From CAYRML01 sp964425485 (lineage in GTDB: Bacteria; Bacillota; Dehalobacteriia; UBA4068): a DNA stretch of 10,411 nucleotides. The position numbers and the translations under genes were made by a program. The notes beneath the pieces were generated by a model. It was not told the DNA's origin. It did not search any database and saw only the letters and a list, made by a program, of their open reading frames with translations. Below, in pieces: positions 1 through 5,079 of the stretch (positions are counted from its first letter, which is position 1; each line of letters opens with the position of its first letter). The stretch is taken from positions 1 through 10,411 of the forward strand of contig CAYRML010000049.1 of assembly GCA_964425485.1 (NCBI GenBank). The letters are read 5' to 3'.

Positions 1-428
1 GCCCCATCAGTCAGTTGCAAAAAGAAAGCCAGGCTCTGCCCAAGCCGGAGTATCTTTTGTCCGTTATTGGGCTGACCATGGATAGAGAAAAGCTTTATCA
101 CCGTATAGAACAAAGGGTCGATATGATGATGAAAATGGGGCTAAAGGAGGAAGTTAGCTCATTGTTGGCCGCAGGCTATGATCCTGATTGCCAAGCTATG
201 CAGGGCCTGGGTTATAGGCAGATAGCTCGCTTGCTGTTGAGGCAAACTGATGAAAAAACAGCCGTATCTGATTTAAAACGGGATACCCGTCATTTCGCCA
301 AGAGGCAGTTTACCTGGTTCAGGCGGGATGAACGGATAAAGTGGTTTGATATTGATGATTATCGGGACATGACAAGTATTGCAAAGGATGTGATCTGCGA
401 GATAAGGAGGGTGATAGGGGAGGATTAA
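1..428 (+). CDS. miaA: tRNA dimethylallyltransferase MiaA, C-terminal part (5' end outside window)
   Basis: MiaA transfers a dimethylallyl group from DMAPP to N6 of A37 in tRNAs that read UNN codons, giving i6A37 in the cytoplasm. Only the last ~141 codons are present; the reading frame is open from position 3, so the gene starts upstream. The N-terminal P-loop and catalytic aspartate are therefore not visible. Family hallmarks that are visible: the segment LSVIGLTMDREKLYHRIEQR, the turn QAMQGLGYRQI, and the conserved C-terminal block DTRHFAKRQFTWFRRD, which belongs to the tRNA-binding and catalytic region of the family. The TTG at 15 is an internal leucine codon, not a start. The TAA stop lies 2 nt before the hfq ATG, so the two genes are probably co-transcribed; miaA-hfq is a classic gene order in Bacillota and Proteobacteria. 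MiaB, which acts on the MiaA product, is encoded at 5061-6404. Identification is secure. Confidence 0.95.
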   Translation, partial: PISQLQKESQALPKPEYLLSVIGLTMDREKLYHRIEQRVDMMMKMGLKEEVSSLLAAGYDPDCQAMQGLGYRQIARLLLRQTDEKTAVSDLKRDTRHFAKRQFTWFRRDERIKWFDIDDYRDMTSIAKDVICEIRRVIGED

Positions 429-430
429 TA

Positions 431-670
431 ATGAAACCCTCAAGCCTGCAGGATTTTTATCTCAATGAAATTCGTAAACAGGATATCTCGGCTACATTTT
501 TTTTGGTAAATGGATTTCAGTTAAAAGGAACAGTATTGGCTTTTGATGCTTATACGGTGGTCTTGATGTCTGGCAATGCCCAACAAATGATATATAAACA
601 TGCCATCAGCACCATTATGCCGACAAAAGCCATAGATATTCGTCTCTTGGATTCATCCGACCAGTCATAA
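431..670 (+). CDS. hfq: RNA chaperone Hfq
   Basis: Hfq is a 79-residue Sm-like protein that forms a hexameric ring and binds small RNAs and AU-rich mRNA. Visible features: the proximal RNA-binding start with Q7-D8-F9, the Sm1 part NGFQLKGTVLAFDAYTVVL (residues 27-45), and the Sm2 signature Y55-K56-H57-A58-I59-S60-T61. Length and motif spacing match the family core, with only a short acidic/polar C-terminal tail (to S79), as usual in Bacillota. The residue after FD in Sm1 is alanine (FDAY) where Asn or Gln is common. The start is ATG 431 with GGGGAGG at 417-423, inside the miaA 3' end, at 7-nt spacing. The gene is followed directly by a strong terminator (671-703), so it is probably the last gene of the miaA transcript. 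Confidence 0.97.
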   Translation: MKPSSLQDFYLNEIRKQDISATFFLVNGFQLKGTVLAFDAYTVVLMSGNAQQMIYKHAISTIMPTKAIDIRLLDSSDQS

Positions 671-703
671 AAAAGAAACAGAGCAATGCTCTGTTTCTTT
701 TTT
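671..703 (+). terminator. Intrinsic terminator after hfq
   Basis: A perfect 14-bp inverted repeat with a 3-nt AAT loop: AAAAGAAACAGAGC (671-684) pairs with GCTCTGTTTCTTTT (688-701), and the T-run continues to 703. It begins right after the hfq stop. The A-run on the 5' side means it could also act in the opposite direction. It separates the miaA-hfq transcript from spoVK. Confidence 0.9.
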
Positions 704-707
704 GGCC

Positions 708-738
708 TTGCACCCACTGCCTTAGCAGCCAATATAAT
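708..738 (+). promoter_or_regulatory. Candidate promoter of spoVK
   Basis: A perfect TATAAT lies at 733-738, about 38 nt before the spoVK ATG and just downstream of the hfq terminator. The upstream half is weak: TTGCAC at 708-713 matches the sigma-A -35 consensus only in TTG and sits at a long 19-nt spacing. It is supported mainly by the need for a promoter after the terminator. A sporulation sigma factor promoter cannot be excluded. Confidence 0.4.
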
Positions 739-775
739 GTATAAGCGCAATATAGGGATAGGGAGGAAGCCTAAC

Positions 776-1777
776 ATGAAAGTAAATATCACGACAACTT
801 CGGCCGGCATAAAGAAAAAGAGCAACCAACTGCCGCAACCGGTAATTGATGAACGGGAGATATTATCCCTTAAAAGCAAAAATACCAGCACCTATCCAAA
901 TGGGAATTTGCGAGCCATTTTTACTGAACTAAATGAATTAATAGGTTTGCAAGAGGTCAAAAGCATGATTTATGAGGTTCATGCTTTTATGGAAATACAA
1001 AAGCGCAGAGCCAGCATCGCGCTGCCCAATCAGCCGACAGTGCTCCATGCTATCTTCAAAGGCAATCCCGGCAGTGGCAAAACTACGGTGGCCCGGCTGT
1101 TAGCAAAACTATATAAAGAAATGGGGGTTCTTTCCAAAGGCCATCTGTTGGAGATAGAAAGGGCGGATCTTGTGGGCGAATATATCGGTCATACTGCCTT
1201 AAAGACCAAAGAGCAGGTCAAAAAAGCCTTGGGTGGCGTCATGTTCATCGACGAAGCTTATTCTCTTTGCCGTGGCGGAGAAAAAGATTTTGGCCGCGAA
1301 GCCATAGACACGCTGGTCAAAGCTATGGAGGATAATCGCAATGATTTTGTGCTGGTTTTGGCCGGCTATAATAAAGAAATGGATGATTTTTTGGAAAGCA
1401 ATCCCGGCTTAATTTCCCGCTTTCCTTTGCATATAGATTTTCCCGATTATTCTCTGTCTGAGCTTTTATGTATTGCCAAGCTGATGTATGATAAACGCCA
1501 GTATCAGCCCAGCACGGAAGGTTGGCGGGAATTGGAAAAAAATCTGCGCCGCTCTCTTTTGCTGACTGATCAAAACAAGGCCAATGCCCGTGGTGTGCGC
1601 AATATCATAGAAGCTTCTTTGCGAGCGCAGGCCGTTCGACTGATCGAGAACAAATCTTTAGATGAACTACACCATGATGATTTAAAAAATATATCAGCTG
1701 ATGATATTAAAGCAGCCATAGAAAAGACCTCTCACCGGAAAAATGATAAAAAAATGACTGTAAACGCTGTCTGTTAA
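776..1777 (+). CDS. spoVK: SpoVK / CbbX-type AAA+ ATPase
   Basis: A 333-residue AAA+ protein of the SpoVK/CbxX/CfxQ family. B. subtilis SpoVK is needed for late spore maturation; CbbX relatives remodel Rubisco. Visible ATPase motifs: Walker A GNPGSGKT (residues 96-103), Walker B VMFIDEA (155-161), sensor 1 region VLVLAGYN (192-199), arginine finger in GLISRF (R215) and sensor 2-like ARGVRN (271-276). The block ELNELIGLQEVK before the ATPase core is typical of the family. The first ~60 residues are poorly conserved and lysine-rich. I chose ATG 776 because GGGAGG lies at 761-766 with 9-nt spacing; a longer frame starting at 686 would begin inside the hfq terminator loop. Related genes also persist in species not known to sporulate, so the gene does not prove sporulation. 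It lies downstream of hfq and upstream of a PLP enzyme gene. Confidence 0.85.
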   Translation: MKVNITTTSAGIKKKSNQLPQPVIDEREILSLKSKNTSTYPNGNLRAIFTELNELIGLQEVKSMIYEVHAFMEIQKRRASIALPNQPTVLHAIFKGNPGSGKTTVARLLAKLYKEMGVLSKGHLLEIERADLVGEYIGHTALKTKEQVKKALGGVMFIDEAYSLCRGGEKDFGREAIDTLVKAMEDNRNDFVLVLAGYNKEMDDFLESNPGLISRFPLHIDFPDYSLSELLCIAKLMYDKRQYQPSTEGWRELEKNLRRSLLLTDQNKANARGVRNIIEASLRAQAVRLIENKSLDELHHDDLKNISADDIKAAIEKTSHRKNDKKMTVNAVC

Positions 1778-1783
1778 TATAAT
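1754..1783 (+). promoter_or_regulatory. Candidate promoter of the PLP enzyme gene
   Basis: TATAAT at 1778-1783 begins directly after the spoVK stop codon. ATGACT at 1754-1759 matches four of six positions of TTGACA at 18-nt spacing. Transcription would start near 1790 and give a leader of about 75 nt. The promoter overlaps the spoVK 3' end. Confidence 0.4.
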
Positions 1784-1805
1784 CGATAATCGCACCAGAG
1801 GCAGG

Positions 1806-1859
1806 AATGCCACCCCCTTCTGTGGTATTTATATATGAAATTCCATAACAATAGGGGGT
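1806..1859 (+). promoter_or_regulatory. Possible structured leader that hides the ribosome binding site
   Basis: AATGCCAC (1806-1813) can pair with GTGGTATT (1822-1829), with one G-U pair, leaving a C-rich 8-nt loop CCCCTTCT. Loop bases CCCCT (1814-1818) can pair with AGGGG (1853-1857), part of the Shine-Dalgarno-like AGGGGGT, giving an H-type pseudoknot. Alternatively ACCCCCT (1812-1818) can pair with all of AGGGGGT (1853-1859) when the upper hairpin opens. This resembles the layout of translational switches, but it matches no riboswitch class that I recognise, and 7-8 bp stems can occur by chance. Confidence 0.3.
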
Positions 1860-1866
1860 AGTCAAA

Positions 1867-3105
1867 ATCGATATTGATATAGAAAAAGCAACCGCGACCG
1901 CTTTGGGGGCAGTGGAAAAATATCGTCCGCTGGCGGAAAAAATAGCAAAAACCAATTTTATCCGTGTGTTGGATGCCTTTCGAGAAGCCAGAATAAGCTC
2001 CTATCATTTCAATCATAGCAGTGGTTATGGCTATAATGATGATGGCAGGGATAAATTGGAGGAGCTATATGCCCTGATTTTTGGCACAGAGTCCGCTTTG
2101 GTTCGTCAACAAATTGTTTCCGGCACCCATGCCATCTATTTGGCTTTATCAGGCAATCTTCTACCCGGTGACGAGCTGTTGACTCTGGGCTTGCCCTATG
2201 ACACGCTGCAAAAAGCCATCGGTGTCAACGATTGCGGCCCTTGTACCCTAAAAGAACAGGGCATAGACATACGCTCCATAGATATTGATTTTGCTGATCC
2301 GGAACCAAATAAAATAATCGGGGCAATCAGCCCCAAAACAAAAATACTCAGTATCCAGCGCTCGCGCGGCTATGCTTGGCGCAATACTTTATCCGTTGAG
2401 CAAATAACCGACATTTGCCATGCGGCCAAATCCAAAAAGCCTGATATCATCGTCTTTGTCGATAATTGCTATGGTGAAATGGTCGAGGAGACGGAGCCCA
2501 GCCATCATGGTATTGATCTTATGGCCGGCTCTTTGATAAAAAACCTCGGTGCAGGTTTGGCACCAGGCGGCGGCTATATAGTTGGCAAAGCTGACCTCAT
2601 AGAAAGGGCTGCATATAAATTGACTGTGCCCGGTGCTGGCAGGGAAGTAGGGCCCAGCCTCACTGATAATCGCCTCTATTATCAATGTTTGTTCATGGCG
2701 CCGCAAATCATAAAAGAGGCCATATTGGGTGCCGTTTTCAGCAGCGCTTTGCTTAGTGAGATGGGTTTTGATGTGAATCCTGGTCCGGCAGAAATAAGGC
2801 ATGATATCATTCAAGCTATCAAAATCGGAGAGCCTGGCAAACTGATCGCTTTTTGCCAGGGCATCCAGAAATATTCACCAATAGATTCCTTTGCTGTGCC
2901 GGAACCTTGGCCGATGCCTGGCTATGATAATGATGTTATCATGGCGGCCGGAGCATTTGTTCAGGGATGCACCATAGAATTATCGGCCGATGCACCCATA
3001 AGGGAACCTTATATACTGTATTTGCAGGGTGGTTTGAATCAGCATCATTTGCAATATGCTCTGCTGCACACGATCAAAGATATGCAAGAAGAATGTTTGA
3101 TATAA
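1867..3105 (+). CDS. Methionine gamma-lyase family PLP enzyme ('aluminum resistance protein')
   Basis: A cytoplasmic fold-type I PLP enzyme of the Met_gamma_lyase / aluminum-resistance family found across Bacillota; its true substrate is not firmly established. Visible features: HFNHSSGYGYNDDGRDKLEE near the N-terminus, LVRQQIVSGTHAI, the PLP-binding aspartate in FVDNCYGE, and the Schiff-base lysine in SLIKNLGAGLAPGGGYI (K213 if counted from the TTG at 1903). The start is uncertain. The open frame begins after a TAG at 1852-1854. The only good ribosome binding site, AGGGGGT at 1853-1859, is followed at 7-nt spacing by ATC (1867), with no ATG, GTG or TTG close by. The first canonical in-frame start, TTG 1903, has no visible ribosome binding site and would remove helical N-terminal sequence that fits the family. 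I therefore place the start at ATC 1867 (412 residues), with 1903 (400 residues) as the fallback. The gene ends facing lexA. Confidence 0.85.
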   Translation: MDIDIEKATATALGAVEKYRPLAEKIAKTNFIRVLDAFREARISSYHFNHSSGYGYNDDGRDKLEELYALIFGTESALVRQQIVSGTHAIYLALSGNLLPGDELLTLGLPYDTLQKAIGVNDCGPCTLKEQGIDIRSIDIDFADPEPNKIIGAISPKTKILSIQRSRGYAWRNTLSVEQITDICHAAKSKKPDIIVFVDNCYGEMVEETEPSHHGIDLMAGSLIKNLGAGLAPGGGYIVGKADLIERAAYKLTVPGAGREVGPSLTDNRLYYQCLFMAPQIIKEAILGAVFSSALLSEMGFDVNPGPAEIRHDIIQAIKIGEPGKLIAFCQGIQKYSPIDSFAVPEPWPMPGYDNDVIMAAGAFVQGCTIELSADAPIREPYILYLQGGLNQHHLQYALLHTIKDMQEECLI

Positions 3106-3120
3106 AAAAAAGAACTTGCT
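3100..3120 (+). repeat. Left arm of a split terminator-like inverted repeat
   Basis: ATAT, eight A and GAACTTGCT overlap the stop codon of the PLP enzyme gene. It is complementary, with one bulged A, to 3720-3739 at the lexA 3' end. On its own it has only a weak AAAAGA/TCTTTT hairpin (3108-3125) and looks like half of a terminator stem. Confidence 0.6.
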
Positions 3121-3134
3121 CTTTTGAGGGTAGG

Positions 3135-3257
3135 GTGATCCAATCAGATATTCTATGTTATCTGAGCATCTCCTACAGCCTTACTATTGTAGGACCGGCA
3201 TTCCTTGTAGGAACTCTCTTCCTTTTGAACTGGAGGCGCAAGAGACAGCGATATTGA
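3135..3257 (+). CDS. Possible 40-residue membrane peptide
   Basis: A GTG-started frame encodes 40 residues. Residues 10-31 are hydrophobic (LSISYSLTIVGPAFLVGTLF core), followed by the basic end NWRRKRQRY, the layout of a single-pass small membrane protein with a cytoplasmic positive tail. GAGGGT (3126-3131) lies 3 nt upstream of the GTG at 3135, a short spacing for a ribosome binding site. The stop is 25 nt before the next gene, so the two could be co-translated. Against it: the same DNA holds several inverted repeats (3144-3165, 3171-3194, 3201-3213), so it could instead be a structured leader of the downstream gene. I recognise no family. Confidence 0.35.
   Translation: MIQSDILCYLSISYSLTIVGPAFLVGTLFLLNWRRKRQRY
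3144..3245 (+). other. Cluster of small inverted repeats (possible structured RNA)
   Basis: Four hairpins in a row: TCAGATA/TATCTGA (3144-3150 with 3159-3165), TCCTACA/TGTAGGA (3171-3177 with 3188-3194), TTCCT/AGGAA with a TGT loop (3201-3213), and the weaker TCTCTT/AAGAGA (3215-3220 with 3240-3245). They lie just upstream of the 93-residue membrane protein gene and overlap the possible 40-residue frame. They could be an RNA leader or chance. No known riboswitch core is recognised. Confidence 0.3.
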
Positions 3258-3282
3258 AAGTATTAAAAGGGGGATAAAAATC

Positions 3283-3564
3283 ATGAAAATACAGCTTTAT
3301 TCAAAAACAAGAGCAGGAAAATGGACAGCGATCTTAACACTACTTTTTATCGCATTAATGGTAGTAAAATTATCTGCTTTATCCATGATGATCAGACTTC
3401 CTCTGCCTACTCCGTTCCTTGCGATTATAGGAGTTATTGGTTTTTTACTTGGGATTCTATCTATTGTGAAAAATAAAGACAAATCTTTAATGACAATGCT
3501 TTCTATACTGATTGGCTTGCTGATTATCTTTTGGGCTGTAGCTGAAATAGCATTTTCGCATTAA
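3283..3564 (+). CDS. Small multi-pass membrane protein of unknown function
   Basis: A 93-residue hydrophobic protein. After a short basic N-terminus (KTRAGK) there are three likely membrane segments: about residues 14-36, 43-62 (FLAIIGVIGFLLGILSIV) and 70-90 (MLSILIGLLIIFWAVAEIAF), with the basic loop KNKDK between the second and third. There is no signal peptide cleavage site and no catalytic motif. The start ATG 3283 has AGGGGG near 3266-3272 at good spacing, which supports real translation. It is followed by a strong hairpin terminator (3601-3641). I do not recognise the family; small Bacillota proteins of similar topology exist, but I cannot name one with confidence. It sits inside an island bounded by the split terminator arms, so it may be a recent acquisition. 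Confidence 0.7.
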   Translation: MKIQLYSKTRAGKWTAILTLLFIALMVVKLSALSMMIRLPLPTPFLAIIGVIGFLLGILSIVKNKDKSLMTMLSILIGLLIIFWAVAEIAFSH

Positions 3565-3600
3565 TAGAATATATAATGGTGTCGCAACATAAGTTAAAAG

Positions 3601-3641
3601 AAAGACTGCACTAAAGATTTTATCTTTTCGGTGCAGTCTTT
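3601..3641 (+). terminator. Hairpin terminator after the 93-residue membrane protein gene
   Basis: AAAGACTGCAC (3601-3611) pairs perfectly with GTGCAGTCTTT (3631-3641). An inner stem AAAGAT/ATCTTT (3613-3618 with 3622-3627) closes a TTT loop. The T-tract on the + strand is short, inside the stem end plus TACTTTC, so efficiency is uncertain; on the opposite strand the stem is followed by a CTTTT-type run. Confidence 0.7.
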
Positions 3642-3660
3642 ACTTTCGGGCCTCCGCTTG

Positions 3661-3716
3661 AAGGGAGTTGGTCAAAAATTTACTTGCTTTCGTAAATCCC
3701 TAGGTTGAACTCCCTT
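3661..3716. repeat. 56-bp inverted-repeat element
   Basis: AAGGGAGTT (3661-3669) pairs with AACTCCCTT (3708-3716). Inside, ATTTAC (3678-3683) pairs with GTAAAT (3692-3697), leaving an asymmetric internal loop of 8 and 10 nt. There is no T-run directly after either end, so it is not a standard terminator. It lies between the previous terminator and the right arm of the split terminator. It could be a miniature repeat, a folded RNA, or a recombination scar. Confidence 0.55.
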
Positions 3717-3719
3717 TAT

Positions 3720-3739
3720 AGCAAGTTCTTTTTTTATAT
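3720..3739 (-). terminator. Right arm of the split terminator, adjoining the lexA stop
   Basis: AGCAAGTTC, seven T and ATAT end one base before the lexA stop codon. Read on the + strand it is the 3' half of a terminator stem with its T-tract; its partner is 3100-3120, about 600 bp away. As the sequence stands, lexA transcripts would rely on the 3661-3716 hairpin or the 3601-3641 hairpin to end. Confidence 0.5.
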
Positions 3740-4384
3740 TTATAAATGACGGTAAAGAGCGATGACCCTGCCAAGAATATCAGCATGAGGCACGATTATC
3801 GGCGCCATGGAGCTGTTTTCCGGCTGCAAGCGTATATGATCCTTACCTTTATAAAATGTCTTTACCGTGGCTTCATCATCGATCAAAGCTACTACTATCT
3901 GCCCGTTTTGGGCATAAGGTGTTTTTTCAACTATCAGAAGATCTCCATCAAAAATACCTGCCTCGATCATGCTCTCGCCAGAAACCCGCAAAATAAAAAG
4001 CTGATTATTAGACTGGACAAAATCAAATGGCAGTGTTAAGGTGTCTTCTATATTCTCGTCTGCAAAAATTGGCAGACCGGCGCTGACACGGCCAACGATT
4101 GGAATATCCACCATTTCTCTTTCCGAAGATTGTTGAAAGAATGGTATGTTATAATTGGGGGTGGTGTCGGCAATCACTTCCATAGCTCTTGGTTTAGTTT
4201 TATCTCGACGTATATATCCCTTTTCCTCCAACTTAGCCAAATGGCTGTGAACGGTAGAAGGGGAGGAAAGGCCAAGAGCCTTACTGATTTCCCGTACTGT
4301 TGGCGGATAACCTTTCTCCTGTATTTCCTTTTTTATAAAATCCAGAATTTGTCCCTGGCGAGTACTCAAATCGATATAATCCAT
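3740..4384 (-). CDS. lexA: LexA, SOS repressor and self-cleaving peptidase
   Basis: LexA is a 214-residue dimeric repressor that cleaves itself when stimulated by RecA filaments on single-stranded DNA, switching on DNA-damage genes. The N-terminal winged helix-turn-helix (about residues 3-70) shows the pattern YPPTVREISKALGLSSPSTV. The cleavage site is A102-G103 in GRVSAGLP. The S24-type catalytic dyad is S138 (SGESMIEAGI) and K175 (EATVKTF). The length is normal and no key residue is missing. The start ATG at 4384 is supported by a perfect AGGAGGT (plus-strand 4392-4398) at 7-nt spacing. A LexA box overlaps the -35 of its promoter, so it is autoregulated. It diverges from a LysM membrane protein gene, the arrangement of lexA and yneA in Bacillus. 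Identification is secure. Confidence 0.97.
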   Translation of the reverse strand: MDYIDLSTRQGQILDFIKKEIQEKGYPPTVREISKALGLSSPSTVHSHLAKLEEKGYIRRDKTKPRAMEVIADTTPNYNIPFFQQSSEREMVDIPIVGRVSAGLPIFADENIEDTLTLPFDFVQSNNQLFILRVSGESMIEAGIFDGDLLIVEKTPYAQNGQIVVALIDDEATVKTFYKGKDHIRLQPENSSMAPIIVPHADILGRVIALYRHL

Positions 4385-4421
4385 AGTATTTACCTCCTAT
4401 GAAAAAGGTTAGTTCAATAAT

Positions 4422-4449
4422 ATTATATCATAGAATTCAATAAAAGCAA
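4422..4449 (-). promoter_or_regulatory. lexA promoter
   Basis: On the minus strand TTGCTT (plus 4444-4449) and TATAAT (plus 4422-4427) are separated by 16 nt. A LexA box at 4447-4460 overlaps the -35 hexamer, which fits negative autoregulation. Confidence 0.65.
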
Positions 4450-4460
4450 ACATTTGTTCG
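4447..4460 (-). promoter_or_regulatory. LexA box 1 (lexA operator)
   Basis: Read on the minus strand the site is CGAACAAATGTTTG, a full match to the Gram-positive SOS box CGAACRNRYGTTYG known from Bacillus. It overlaps the lexA -35 and lies about 10 nt upstream of the divergent -35, so it may act on both promoters. Confidence 0.85.
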
Positions 4461-4468
4461 ATATGGTA

Positions 4469-4496
4469 TTGACTTTCGACAAATTTCTGCTATACT
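4469..4496 (+). promoter_or_regulatory. Promoter of the LysM (yneA-like) gene
   Basis: TTGACT (4469-4474) and TATACT (4491-4496) are 16 nt apart, with TG two bases before the -10 (extended -10). Transcription would start near 4503, inside LexA box 2. Confidence 0.75.
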
Positions 4497-4500
4497 AAAA

Positions 4501-4518
4501 ATAGAACATACGTTCTAT
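4501..4518 (+). promoter_or_regulatory. LexA box 2 (operator of the LysM gene)
   Basis: ATAGAACATACGTTCTAT has 7-bp perfect arms around ATAC; the core GAACATACGTTC (4504-4515) fits GAACRNRYGTTC. It covers the predicted transcription start of the divergent gene, the usual position for tight SOS repression. Confidence 0.88.
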
Positions 4519-4544
4519 TCATTGAGGTTATGGGGGTAAAAGCA

Positions 4545-4907
4545 ATGGAAAGTATTTATGAACAAAGCTATAAAAGAACATACATTCGAAAAAGAGAAAT
4601 CCAACGGAGAAAATTATTGCATCAACGGATTTTTGTGGCTGCAATCGTTGTAATTATAGCAATTGTTATAGCATGTTTATCATTTTCGGACCCAGCGGCT
4701 GCGTATAAAGAGAATAATCAAACCCAGATGCAGTCAATAATCATAGAAAAAGGCGATACGCTTTGGTCGGTAGCCAAGGTATACTATCCTAAATATGAGG
4801 GTGATATAAGGCAATTGATATATGAGATAAAAAAAATAAATGATATGGAGACATCGGCAATCTATGATGGTCAAATCTTATATTTACCAAATGATATTTA
4901 TTGGTAA
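4545..4907 (+). CDS. yneA: SOS-controlled LysM membrane protein, YneA-like division inhibitor
   Basis: A 120-residue protein with a very basic N-terminus (to about residue 28), one transmembrane helix (about 29-48) and an extracytoplasmic LysM domain (about 64-117; IIIEKGDTLWSVAKVYYP at its start). This is the architecture of YneA, the LexA-regulated inhibitor that blocks division at the septum during the SOS response in Bacillus; LysM domains bind peptidoglycan. I chose ATG 4545 because GGGGGT (4532-4537) precedes it at 7 nt; an ATG at 4530 would add five residues with a ribosome binding site far too close. It is divergent from lexA with a LexA box over its promoter. Identification rests on architecture, context and operator rather than close sequence recall; a different SOS-induced LysM protein is possible. 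The next gene, miaB, converges on it. Confidence 0.8.
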   Translation: MESIYEQSYKRTYIRKREIQRRKLLHQRIFVAAIVVIIAIVIACLSFSDPAAAYKENNQTQMQSIIIEKGDTLWSVAKVYYPKYEGDIRQLIYEIKKINDMETSAIYDGQILYLPNDIYW

Positions 4908-4979
4908 TGATAATCTATTATATATACGGTCTAAAGATTTGGCCGAATCTTAGTCCATTACAGCTTCCGATAATGTAAG

Positions 4980-5013
4980 TTATGTAAACTAAATGCTTAA
5001 TAATGTTACATAA
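4980..5013. repeat. Short AT-rich inverted repeat in the yneA-miaB gap
   Basis: TTATGTAA (4980-4987) is the exact reverse complement of TTACATAA (5006-5013), with an 18-nt loop. A second imperfect hairpin, CTAAAGATT...GAATCTTAG, lies around 4931-4952. Neither has a T-tract. They may help stop the yneA transcript or may be chance in AT-rich DNA; nothing else is seen in this 140-bp gap. Confidence 0.35.
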
Positions 5014-5047
5014 ACGCAACAATTATAGTACATCTATTTAGAATTAA

Positions 5048-5079
5048 AACAAAAAGCAGCCTAAGCGCCGCTTTTTGTT
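5048..5079 (-). terminator. Bidirectional terminator at the miaB 3' end
   Basis: AACAAAAAGCAGC (5048-5060) pairs with GCCGCTTTTTGTT (5067-5079) with one A-C mismatch and the 6-nt loop CTAAGC. The miaB stop codon (5061-5063) is inside the loop, so the terminator overlaps the last codons. Both strands have T-rich 3' flanks, so it can end miaB and also the convergent yneA transcript. Confidence 0.8.

Noticed and set aside
686..775. An in-frame 5' extension of spoVK starting at ATG 686
   Set aside because: The ATG is the loop of the perfect hfq terminator hairpin, has no ribosome binding site, and the added 30 residues are unlike the family; ATG 776 has a good site.
1835..1861. ATG at 1835 as start of the PLP enzyme
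   Set aside because: It is in another frame and meets a TAG after eight codons; it would need a frameshift to join the gene.
3135..3260. Mini-ykkC (guanidine-III) type tandem-hairpin riboswitch
   Set aside because: The hairpin loops lack the ACGR motif and the stems differ in sequence.
3283..3564. SMR/EmrE-type multidrug exporter because of small size and several helices
   Set aside because: The conserved glutamate in TM1 and the other SMR motifs are missing, and I count three helices rather than four.
3661..3716. Integron attC site (GTTGAAC at 3704-3710 resembles the R' core GTTRRRY)
   Set aside because: The required R'' core RYYYAAC is not at the other end, and no integrase is in view.
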